A DNA stretch of 5,546 bases from an uncultured Clostridium sp. (GTDB lineage: Bacteria > Bacillota > Clostridia > Lachnospirales > Lachnospiraceae). The notes under the pieces are model-generated. The model saw nothing but the letters and a program-made list of their open reading frames with translations, ran no database searches and was not told where the DNA came from. Both the position numbers and the translations under genes were made by a program. The DNA is taken from contig CAJJLI010000186.1 in the NCBI GenBank assembly GCA_905192625.1, positions 1 through 5,546 of the forward strand, given 5' to 3'. Below, in pieces: positions 1-5,259 of the stretch (positions are counted from its first letter, which is position 1; each line of letters begins with the position of its first letter).

Positions 1-816
1 GTCTCTGTCCTTCATGTAAGTCCCACATAAATAAAGGATCAAATCACCATCCACTAAATTACCCAAATCATCGATTACAAGGCAACGATCTGCATCTCCA
101 TCGTACGCAAATCCAATATCCAAATGATTTTCTAAAACAAACTGTTGTAACTGTTCAATGTGTGTTGAGCCACAGTTTTCATTTATATTTACACCGTTTG
201 GTTCACAATTGATTGTAAAAGTCTTAGCACCAAGTGCATCAAAAACACCTTTTGCTACTGTAGTTGCGGAACCATTGGCCAAGTCAAGTCCAACCCTAAC
301 TTCTTTAAAGGAACGTGTCGCTAACGATATTAAGTATCCAATGTAACGATTTCTTCCGATGCTATAATCCACGGTACGTCCTATGTTTTCACGAGTTGCT
401 AGTGGTACCTCTTCATGCACTCCATCGATGTAAGATTCAATTAATTCTTCTATTTCATTCTCAAGTTTATATCCATTTCCATTAATTACTTTAATTCCAT
501 TATCATAATAAGGATTGTGACTTGCAGATATCATAATACCACAATCAAAATCTTCTGTTCTTACAACATAAGACACACTTGGTGTAGGCGTAACATGTAA
601 CAAATATACATCAGCCCCACTTGCAGTCAAGCCTGCTACCAAAGAATATTCAAACATATAACTTGATCTTCTTGTATCTTTACCAATCACAATTTTAGCT
701 TTATGTTCTTTTCCGTAATACCAGCCTAAAAAACGCCCTACTTTATATGCATGTTCCACGGTTAAATCAATATTAGCCTCTCCCCGGAAGCCATCTGTTC
801 CAAAATACTTACCCAT
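1..816 (-). CDS. glmM: Phosphoglucosamine mutase (GlmM-type), N-terminal 272 residues, cut by window edge
   Basis: An alpha-D-phosphohexomutase, most likely converting glucosamine-6-phosphate to glucosamine-1-phosphate in the cytoplasm on the route to UDP-GlcNAc, peptidoglycan and other wall polymers. The translation from the ATG at 816 opens with MGKYFGTDGFRGE, the GlmM-style N-terminus. The catalytic phosphoserine loop SASHNP is at residues 97-102 (phospho-acceptor Ser99), followed by DNGIKV. The Mg-binding loop DGDADR is at 239-244 (Asp239, Asp241, Asp243). These belong to domains 1 and 2. The sugar-recognition loop (GExSG in domain 3) and the C-terminal phosphate-binding domain would lie beyond the left edge. 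The family is usually about 450 residues, so roughly 60 percent is present. AGGAG at 824-828 sits 7 bases before the start. The reading frame is clean. The main alternative is a phosphomannomutase/phosphoglucomutase paralogue; the N-terminus favours GlmM, but the deciding loop is not visible. Confidence 0.9.
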   Translation of the reverse strand, partial: MGKYFGTDGFRGEANIDLTVEHAYKVGRFLGWYYGKEHKAKIVIGKDTRRSSYMFEYSLVAGLTASGADVYLLHVTPTPSVSYVVRTEDFDCGIMISASHNPYYDNGIKVINGNGYKLENEIEELIESYIDGVHEEVPLATRENIGRTVDYSIGRNRYIGYLISLATRSFKEVRVGLDLANGSATTVAKGVFDALGAKTFTINCEPNGVNINENCGSTHIEQLQQFVLENHLDIGFAYDGDADRCLVIDDLGNLVDGDLILYLCGTYMKDRD

Positions 817-839
817 GTGATTACTCCTATATCCTTTCA

Positions 840-866
840 AATCATTATATGCTTCACATAATGATT
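840..866 (-). promoter_or_regulatory. Inverted repeat over the predicted glmM transcription start
   Basis: AATCATTAT (840-848) and ATAATGATT (858-866) form a perfect 9-bp dyad. After one mismatch, two more pairs close a 3-base loop (852-854). It abuts the -10 box at 867 and covers the expected start site, and it lies only 12 bases upstream of the ribosome binding site. It could be an operator, or a 5'-end hairpin affecting mRNA stability. The arms are AT-rich, so chance is possible. Confidence 0.35.
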
Positions 867-895
867 ATTGTAACATATTTAATACCAGTTGAAAA
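867..895 (-). promoter_or_regulatory. Candidate extended -10 promoter for the glmM-type gene
   Basis: Read on the minus strand, a -35-like TTTTCA (890-895) and a -10 TACAAT (867-872) are separated by exactly 17 bases. TGT directly precedes the -10 (873-875), giving an extended -10 (TGn) that would compensate for the weak -35. Transcription would start near 860, leaving a leader of roughly 45 bases before the ATG at 816. A housekeeping sigma-A promoter is inferred from the match only. Confidence 0.42.
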
Positions 896-940
896 TGATT
901 AATTAATGTCATCGTACTAATATATTATTTTAAAATAACA

Positions 941-1007
941 AAGAGAGCTGTTGCACCTTAGCTCTCATCAAATTATTGACTCAAAGCTTAAATGCAACGG
1001 CTCTCTT
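941..1007 (-). terminator. Likely transcription terminator of the spore-protein gene
   Basis: Positions 941-955 and 993-1007 are complementary over 15 pairs. The exception is 949/999, which is a G-U pair on the plus strand and an A-C mismatch on the minus strand. The hairpin begins about 60 bases after the stop of the spore-protein gene. On the minus strand it is followed by the T-rich stretch TTTGTTATTTT. An alternative short hairpin uses 943-949 with 960-966 (7 perfect pairs, 10-base loop) and ends at the same T-rich stretch, so either fold would place the stop in the same spot. The T tract is interrupted, so efficiency is uncertain. Confidence 0.55.
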
Positions 1008-1067
1008 ATTTAGATTTTATAGAATCTTAGCTAGGCTAGTTCTAATATAATTAGCGATATTCGTTAA

Positions 1068-1298
1068 TTATAGGTTTGAACCACTTGAACCAGACATTGA
1101 TTCCTCTTGTCTTTTAATCATCTGTCTAACCATTTCGCCACCAACAGAACCATTCTGTGCGCTAGTTAAATTTCCATTATAACCTTGTGTTAATGGTACT
1201 CCAAGTTCAGATGCAACTTCCATTTTGAAACGGTTTAATGCTTCTTTAGCTTGTGGTACTTCTACTCTGTTTGAACCTGTATTATTATTACTTGCCAT
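1068..1298 (-). CDS. Small acid-soluble spore protein, alpha/beta type (76 aa)
   Basis: A small DNA-binding protein of the dormant spore. This family coats spore DNA, drives it towards an A-like form and protects it from UV and chemical damage; during germination it is degraded to supply amino acids. The conserved C-terminal block NGSVGGEMVRQMI (residues 49-61) is the family's DNA-contact signature. MEVASELGV (26-34) matches the cleavage region of the germination protease GPR, with cutting expected between Glu27 and Val28. The length is typical. I chose the ATG at 1298 (MASNNN) because GGAGGTGA lies at 1304-1311 at ideal spacing; an in-frame GTG at 1305-1307 is inside that ribosome binding site and cannot be the start. 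The gene is monocistronic, with a terminator downstream. Expression in the forespore under sigma-G is expected for the family. Genomes carry several paralogues, so no specific ssp letter is assigned. Confidence 0.95.
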   Translation of the reverse strand: MASNNNTGSNRVEVPQAKEALNRFKMEVASELGVPLTQGYNGNLTSAQNGSVGGEMVRQMIKRQEESMSGSSGSNL

Positions 1299-1303
1299 TA
1301 CGT

Positions 1304-1311
1304 TCACCTCC
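1304..1311 (-). promoter_or_regulatory. Ribosome binding site deciding the spore-protein start
   Basis: On the minus strand GGAGGTGA is complementary to the 3' end of 16S rRNA and ends 5 bases before the ATG at 1298. It contains the GTG codon (1305-1307) that would otherwise extend the reading frame by three residues, so the shorter protein is the correct call. Confidence 0.85.
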
Positions 1312-1353
1312 GTGAGTCTGGGTCTATAGTTTTTGAATGCTATCCTTACGTTT

Positions 1354-1370
1354 AGATTACATGGTAATCT
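1354..1370. repeat. Perfect 7-bp inverted repeat upstream of the spore-protein gene
   Basis: AGATTAC (1354-1360), spacer ATG, GTAATCT (1364-1370). It overlaps the proposed -10 element and lies 56 bases before the spore-protein start codon. It could be an operator half-site pair or a small leader hairpin; there is no T tract, so it is not a terminator. Confidence 0.4.
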
Positions 1371-1387
1371 TATTTGGATAACTATTC
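1357..1387 (-). promoter_or_regulatory. Weak candidate sigma-G-like promoter for the spore-protein gene
   Basis: On the minus strand GAATA (1383-1387) resembles the sigma-G -35 element, and CATGTAA (1357-1363) shares the CAT and final A of the sigma-G -10 (CATnnTA-like). The spacer is 19 bases, one or two longer than usual, and the -10 match is poor. The position, about 60 bases upstream of the start codon, is reasonable. This is a guess guided by the known regulation of the family. Confidence 0.22.
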
Positions 1388-1389
1388 TC

Positions 1390-1429
1390 TTTTTCGATAA
1401 GTGCTTACTTCACAACACTTATCGAAAAA
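1390..1429. repeat. 14-bp perfect palindrome with 12-base spacer, not terminator-shaped
   Basis: Positions 1390-1403 pair perfectly with 1416-1429, core CGATAAGTG / CACTTATCG flanked by T and A tracts, around a 12-base spacer (1404-1415). Because the T run is at the 5' end and the A run at the 3' end on both strands, no U tract follows the hairpin in either transcript, which argues against an intrinsic terminator. It lies about 90 bases upstream of the spore-protein start and about 340 upstream of the symporter. A protein-binding site or a remnant of a small mobile repeat are both possible. Confidence 0.6.
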
Positions 1430-1770
1430 ACATTTATACGTACTGTTATAATTCCAAACACGGTGGATAGAATAACATATTATAGAATTTTTCTCGTTTA
1501 ATAAAGTATTTTCTTTTGGATTACCCAACAAAGCGTAAGCTTTTATTTATACTTTAATCATCTAAGAAAATCGCGATGCGATACTATAATGAATACGAAA
1601 TAAACTGTCTTTATGAAAGTTTTGTTTTTCTTCACTTATCTTGGTATTATTATATCCGGTGGTTTAAATAATATAATGGTAACTTTTAGTATTTTGGGCT
1701 ATTTTTCATATTGCTTCATATATATAAAATATGACACTTAAATCTGCTGATATGGAGGATACAGGAGTAT
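1430..1770. other. Intergenic region without a convincing gene
   Basis: This AT-rich stretch separates the divergent spore-protein and symporter genes. Perfect TATAAT hexamers occur on the plus strand at 1585-1590 and 1672-1677, but neither has a good -35 at 16-18 bases; TTGTTT (1622-1627) with TATTAT (1645-1650) at 17 bases is another weak option for the symporter promoter. ATCGC-GAT-GCGAT (1570-1582) is a short GC-containing dyad. An unsupported 42-codon hydrophobic reading frame runs 1613-1741. I could not recognise a glycine riboswitch or T-box here, although glycine riboswitches precede some symporters of this family. Confidence 0.5.
1754..1767 (+). promoter_or_regulatory. Doubled ribosome binding site before the symporter
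   Basis: Two Shine-Dalgarno-like blocks occur in tandem: GGAGG at 1754-1758, 12 bases from the ATG at 1771, and AGGAG at 1763-1767, only 3 bases from it. One is too far and the other too close for the ATG. A TTG at 1774 is 6 bases from the second block and would give a protein one residue shorter. ATG at 1771 is kept as the conventional choice. Confidence 0.6.
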
Positions 1771-3069
1771 ATGTTGACCATTTTAAAAGGGTTAAATGCA
1801 TTTTTATGGGGCGGACCAATGCTAATATTACTTATTGGTACACATCTTTATTTTACCTTTCATTTAAAATTTGTTCAAAAAAATCTTAAAAAAGGAATCA
1901 AACTCTCCCTTTCCTCTGATGTGGATTCTCATGGGAATGCGAGTAGTTTTTCAACTCTAACCACAACACTTGCTGCAACACTTGGTACAGGTAATATTGT
2001 AGGAATTTCAACTGCAATTGCTCTTGGTGGTCCAGGTGCAGTTTTTTGGTGTTGGTTAACTGGTATCTTTGGAATGGCCACTACATACGCTGAATGTTAT
2101 TTGGGACATATCTATCGAAAACGAAATAAAGACGGAAGCTATACTGGTGGTCCTATGTATGCTTTAGAGCATGGAATGCATTCAAAGCCTCTTGCAATTT
2201 TGTTTTCCTTTTGCACACTCTTAGCTGCTTTTGGAATGGGATGTTCTACACAAGCAAGAGCTATTACTGACGCTACAAAAAATATAGGTATGTCACCATA
2301 TGTGTCAGGAATTTTAACTGCTTTCTTGATTGGTTTAGCCATTGTTGGTGGAGTTCGTACCATACAAAAAGTGTGTATGCGACTTGTTCCAGCTATGGGT
2401 GCCTTTTATATCATCGCTTGCCTGTTTATTTTAGTTTTAAATCATGATTTTTTAATAGAGACAGTGACTGTCATTGTAAAATCCGCATTCCTACCCAAGG
2501 CGATTGCTGGCGGTGTAATTGGAGGTTCCTTAAAAACTGCAGCCAGATATGGAATCTCTCGAGGACTTTTTACAAATGAAGCTGGACTAGGCTCTGCTGC
2601 AATCGCAGCCTGTGACTCTCATACGAAAGATCCGAAAGATCAAGCACTTGTCTCAATGACAGCTACCTTTTGGGATACTGTAGTAATGTGTGCTATTACA
2701 GGTCTTGTGATTATATCAAGTATTTTAAAAAACCCTAGCTCCATAAAGGGCCTTAGCTATAGTGAATTAACTACTGCTGCGTTCGCACAAATCCCTATCT
2801 TTGGTGTAAGTATGCTTAATATTGCTTTGGTTGCATTTGCCTGCGCTACACTCATTGGTTGGTCCTATTTTGGCGAAAAAGCGGTAGGCTACCTATTCCA
2901 TGGCAAAGGAATAAATACCTACCGTCTAATTTACATACTTATGATATTTTTTGGTTCCATCCTATCCCTTGACATCGTTTGGGAATCTGCGGACTTAGTA
3001 AATGCTCTTATGGCTATCCCTAATGTTATCGCATTGTTCTATTTAAGGAAAGAAATAAAGGCAAACTAG
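1771..3069 (+). CDS. Na+/alanine (or glycine) symporter, AGCS family
   Basis: An integral membrane transporter that imports alanine or glycine with Na+ (or H+), a secondary carrier of the LeuT-fold superfamily. Family signatures are clear: TTLAATLGTGNIVG at residues 65-78, where the Gly-Thr-Gly-Asn segment belongs to the substrate and ion site; GGPGAVFWCWLTGIFG at 86-101, matching the AGCS signature except for Cys in place of the usual Met; GSYTGGPMY at 122-130; GISRGLFTNEAGLGSAA at 261-277; and a Thr360/Trp364 pair before SYFGEK. About ten hydrophobic segments are spread from residue 11 to 425. At 432 residues it is slightly shorter than the usual 450-480, but both ends look complete (IPNVIALFYL near the C-terminus). 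It stands alone on the plus strand and converges on the next gene. Alanine versus glycine preference cannot be read from the sequence. Confidence 0.94.
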   Translation: MLTILKGLNAFLWGGPMLILLIGTHLYFTFHLKFVQKNLKKGIKLSLSSDVDSHGNASSFSTLTTTLAATLGTGNIVGISTAIALGGPGAVFWCWLTGIFGMATTYAECYLGHIYRKRNKDGSYTGGPMYALEHGMHSKPLAILFSFCTLLAAFGMGCSTQARAITDATKNIGMSPYVSGILTAFLIGLAIVGGVRTIQKVCMRLVPAMGAFYIIACLFILVLNHDFLIETVTVIVKSAFLPKAIAGGVIGGSLKTAARYGISRGLFTNEAGLGSAAIAACDSHTKDPKDQALVSMTATFWDTVVMCAITGLVIISSILKNPSSIKGLSYSELTTAAFAQIPIFGVSMLNIALVAFACATLIGWSYFGEKAVGYLFHGKGINTYRLIYILMIFFGSILSLDIVWESADLVNALMAIPNVIALFYLRKEIKAN

Positions 3070-3090
3070 CACTAATTCGTTAGTTTTTCT
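3063..3090. terminator. Shared terminator hairpin overlapping two convergent gene ends
   Basis: ACTAA (3071-3075), a TTCG tetraloop, and TTAGT (3080-3084) form a compact hairpin followed on the plus strand by TTTTTCT, suited to ending the symporter transcript. An alternative stem AAACTA/TAGTTT (3063-3068 with 3081-3086) exists. The stem is short and AT-rich but capped by the very stable UUCG loop. It overlaps the last codons and stop of the minus-strand gene and the stop region of the symporter. On the minus strand the T tract is poorer. Confidence 0.5.
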
Positions 3091-4451
3091 ATTACCTTCT
3101 GACTATAAAGCGAAGGAGGTGTTAGCTTTGATGTTTGTTTATCAGTTACTGCTGCTAACCGAACAAAAACAACATTGGTAGGGACTGTGATTGTATTTCC
3201 AGTCTTCTTAATAAGAATACTTTTAGGACTGGTAACTTTCATCCATTTCGCAGTTCTAACATCCATATTCAGCAATTCAGTTGATTGTAATACAAGATAT
3301 TCATATGGCTTATCTTTTGAAGCATCTGGTATCGTTAAAGTGCTTCCATTTAGAAAAGAATTCATATTCGGTGCAGGTGCTTGCTGATTAAAATCAAGCA
3401 TTCTTACTGCAGAAGAAACTTTTTTACCATCGGCAATGTTACGAAATTCAATGGAATTAGCATTTAATAATGTGGTATTTGATACTGTGCCATTTGATAA
3501 GATATCATACAATGACAATCCTTGTGTCTTTGAATCTTTTGGATTGAAAGTTTCCCACTTCGTATTACTACCAATACGATACTCTGTCACACCTTTTTTT
3601 AACCCTGTAATCATCATCTTTTTAAAATCCACTTTAACCGATGGTGCAGTTGGTCGCTTTGGAATTTTTGCGTTAATTATTTTACCAGCACGCTTATTTG
3701 CCGTTGCCTTTGTACGGAATTGCAACGTCATCCCTGTGTCATCATAGGCATCGGTATAAAAAACATTACTATTATGATCCATCCAATATCCAGTTGCACT
3801 GGTACGATACTCTAGCGCTCCACCCTTAGGATTTTCAAAAACAAGCATTCCTCTGGAATTCGCAACTTTATATGTAACTTTTAGATTCGCTTCTTCTTTT
3901 GGAATCTTTAACTCAACTGGTGTTAAATCTTTGTCCCCTTTAAAATATAAGACTACATCAGATGTCTTCATATAGGCCGCAAGCTCAAGTTCAATTGAAT
4001 TTTGCGATACGTTACTATTTAATAATTCCCAACTTTTTTGTTTGTCCTTACTAATATAAAATTTCGTACTACCAGTGGTTGACTTTATAACTATTTTACT
4101 TTTTACATAATCCACACTCACTTGCGTAGCGGCTCTTGCTTCTACCGAAGTATATGTTTGAATCGTCTCTTCATGTAAGGAATCGACTGAATCATTTATT
4201 ATACTATCGTTATTTGTTTCATTCTCTATTATCTCATTGATTTCATCATTTAAGGTAACATCCTCTGTACTCGCAGCATTCGCATATAATTTATTCGTTG
4301 TCCCATGGTTATTCGTTTTCTCCATATGAAAGATAAAAAATAAATTACAAGCTACGGACAGTATAAAAAAAGTGCTAAGAATGATAGATTTTTTTCTTCT
4401 TGATACCATCTTCGTTTTTTTACCACTTGTTAGTTTTCTCTTAATGTTCAT
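3072..4451 (-). CDS. Membrane-anchored extracytoplasmic protein with four internal repeats, function unknown
   Basis: I do not recognise the family. A basic N-terminus (residues 1-21, rich in Lys/Arg) precedes one hydrophobic segment (about 22-42), so the protein is probably anchored with its bulk outside the cell. Residues 55-105 form an acidic, Asn-rich linker with twelve Asp/Glu in 63-95 and no Lys or Arg. From about 111 to the end I see four degenerate beta-rich units. Each has a Tyr followed 8-18 residues later by Trp: Tyr132/Trp141, Tyr215/Trp223, Tyr291/Trp299, Tyr385/Trp403. Each then has a hydrophobic strand and a charged turn: LYFKGDKD, LQFRTKAT, IEFRNIAD, VRLAAVTD. Such units suggest beta-sandwich modules for binding wall, sugar or protein. 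No catalytic motif, LPXTG or second membrane span is visible. GGAGGGG at 4456-4462 supports the ATG at 4451. It lies 36 bases downstream of the DJ-1-family gene, so the two are probably cotranscribed. Confidence 0.85.
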   Translation of the reverse strand: MNIKRKLTSGKKTKMVSRRKKSIILSTFFILSVACNLFFIFHMEKTNNHGTTNKLYANAASTEDVTLNDEINEIIENETNNDSIINDSVDSLHEETIQTYTSVEARAATQVSVDYVKSKIVIKSTTGSTKFYISKDKQKSWELLNSNVSQNSIELELAAYMKTSDVVLYFKGDKDLTPVELKIPKEEANLKVTYKVANSRGMLVFENPKGGALEYRTSATGYWMDHNSNVFYTDAYDDTGMTLQFRTKATANKRAGKIINAKIPKRPTAPSVKVDFKKMMITGLKKGVTEYRIGSNTKWETFNPKDSKTQGLSLYDILSNGTVSNTTLLNANSIEFRNIADGKKVSSAVRMLDFNQQAPAPNMNSFLNGSTLTIPDASKDKPYEYLVLQSTELLNMDVRTAKWMKVTSPKSILIKKTGNTITVPTNVVFVRLAAVTDKQTSKLTPPSLYSQKVIEKLTN

Positions 4452-4487
4452 TCTACCCCTCCATACGTAATGCTTATTACAATCAGA

Positions 4488-5039
4488 TTAGGAGCGATAT
4501 ACAATTGCCTTTGCCAAACGTTCCGATGCCTCTTCATCAACTAGCGTAGTAACAATAGCAAGTGCAAACTCAATTGCGGTACCCATACCTCTGCTTGTTA
4601 TGATATGACCATCAACAGCCACATTATCATAAGAAACATCCGCTCCATGCAATTTTTCTTCAAATCCTGGATAACACACAGCTTTCTTACCCGTTAATAA
4701 ACCATTCACTCCTAATACCGAAGGTGCTGCACATATTGCTGCAATATTCTTCTTCTTTTGGTCAAAATCGATCAGTAAATTTCTCAATGCTTCATGCTCC
4801 ATTAATGCATTTGTACCAGGCATACCACCAGGTAAAACTAACATGTCAGCATCTGAAAAATCGTGATTATCAAATAATATATCGGCAGAAATACAAATTC
4901 CATGAGCCCCTTCAATCATTTTCTTTCCAGTAATTGATACCATATCTACTTTAATTCCTGCTCTTCTTGCGATATCTACAACGGTTAAACCTTCAATTTC
5001 TTCAAATCCATCTGCTAAAAAAATATATAATTTCTTCAT
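4488..5039 (-). CDS. DJ-1/PfpI-family protein (DJ-1/YajL/ThiJ-like)
   Basis: A 183-residue cytoplasmic flavodoxin-like protein of the DJ-1 clade. Members are linked to oxidative and carbonyl stress (glyoxalase, chaperone or debated deglycase activities); older annotations as ThiJ thiamine enzymes are not supported by function. Visible landmarks: GFEEIE at 11-16, with Glu16 equivalent to human DJ-1 Glu18; GGMPG at 71-75; IAAICAAPSVLG at 99-110 with the nucleophile Cys103 at the elbow; and SRGMGTAIEFALAIV at 149-163, close to the DJ-1 SRGPGTSFEFALAIV block. Human DJ-1 has a His in the next strand; here that place is CYPGF (122-126), so a Glu/Cys pair is the likely active site. Length matches the family. 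AGGAG at 5051-5055 is 11 bases from the ATG, a little far but the only candidate. It is the first gene of a probable operon with the downstream membrane-anchored protein. The exact substrate is unknown. Confidence 0.93.
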   Translation of the reverse strand: MKKLYIFLADGFEEIEGLTVVDIARRAGIKVDMVSITGKKMIEGAHGICISADILFDNHDFSDADMLVLPGGMPGTNALMEHEALRNLLIDFDQKKKNIAAICAAPSVLGVNGLLTGKKAVCYPGFEEKLHGADVSYDNVAVDGHIITSRGMGTAIEFALAIVTTLVDEEASERLAKAIVYRS

Positions 5040-5075
5040 ATAAACTACGTCTCCTTTATTTAAAAACGATTCATA

Positions 5076-5104
5076 TTTAAAATTAAGTAATTTGTTTAAG
5101 TCAA
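5076..5104 (-). promoter_or_regulatory. Candidate sigma-A promoter for the DJ-1 operon
   Basis: On the minus strand TTGACT (5099-5104, five of six consensus bases) and TTTAAA (5076-5081, four of six) are spaced by exactly 17 bases. Transcription would begin near 5069, giving a leader of about 30 bases containing the AGGAG at 5051-5055. No other comparable pair was seen between the upstream terminator (5172) and the gene. Confidence 0.48.
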
Positions 5105-5111
5105 TTACTTA
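5084..5111. promoter_or_regulatory. Operator-like inverted repeat across the DJ-1 operon -35 box
   Basis: TAAGTAATT (5084-5092) and AATTACTTA (5103-5111) are perfect 9-bp arms separated by 10 bases; arm centres are 19 bases apart, close to two helical turns, as expected for a dimeric regulator. The repeat overlaps the proposed -35 and much of the spacer, where a bound protein would block RNA polymerase. No regulator gene is visible in the window, so the identity of the binding protein is unknown. Confidence 0.45.
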
Positions 5112-5171
5112 TCTTTCTGAATCAATTTCATTTTCTTAATAATATTTATATCATATTTGATTTAGACTGTC

Positions 5172-5217
5172 AAAAAAAGGAGTTATTGTAAATGATTTTA
5201 TCTACATCAACTCCTTT
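5172..5217 (-). terminator. Intrinsic terminator on the minus strand, upstream of the DJ-1 operon
   Basis: On the minus strand AAAGGAGTT (5217-5209) pairs with AACTCCTTT (5184-5176) in a 9-bp stem, extended after a 2x2 internal loop by four pairs (5187-5190 with 5203-5206). The stem runs directly into a T run (seven T, 5178-5172). This is a textbook rho-independent terminator. It ends transcription arriving from the right (the decayed gene or tRNA read-through) and insulates the DJ-1 promoter about 70 bases downstream. Confidence 0.75.
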
Positions 5218-5259
5218 ATCATCTCTTATTAATTGAATTGTTTCACCCAAATCTATGTC

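Noticed and set aside
158..346. Plus-strand 62-codon reading frame
   Set aside because: It lies wholly inside the clearly coding minus-strand glmM frame.
1382..1549. Minus-strand open stretch of about 55 codons upstream of the spore-protein gene
   Set aside because: No ATG, no ribosome binding site, an unusual Cys-rich composition, and it contains the 14-bp palindrome; most likely chance.
1430..1770. Glycine riboswitch or T-box leader before the symporter
   Set aside because: Looked for because the family is sometimes so regulated, but no recognisable conserved cores or terminator/antiterminator pair were seen.
2139..2363. Minus-strand 74-codon reading frame
   Set aside because: Antisense to conserved symporter sequence; no independent support.
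3175..3747. Two plus-strand reading frames (70 and 103 codons)
   Set aside because: Both are antisense to the membrane-anchored repeat protein and lack ribosome binding sites.
4467..4480. GTAAT-GCTT-ATTAC hairpin between the DJ-1 and membrane-protein genes
   Set aside because: A five-pair AT-rich stem with no T tract; too weak to be a terminator and not enough to claim a regulatory site.
4724..4933. Plus-strand 69-codon reading frame
   Set aside because: Antisense to the conserved core of the DJ-1-family gene.
5170..5259. Second protein-like minus-strand frame (DIDLGETIQLIRDDKGVD and onward, stop TGA at 5170-5172)
   Set aside because: It follows a stop, lacks a start with a ribosome binding site, and runs straight through the strong terminator hairpin and its T run, so it is better explained as 3' untranslated sequence.
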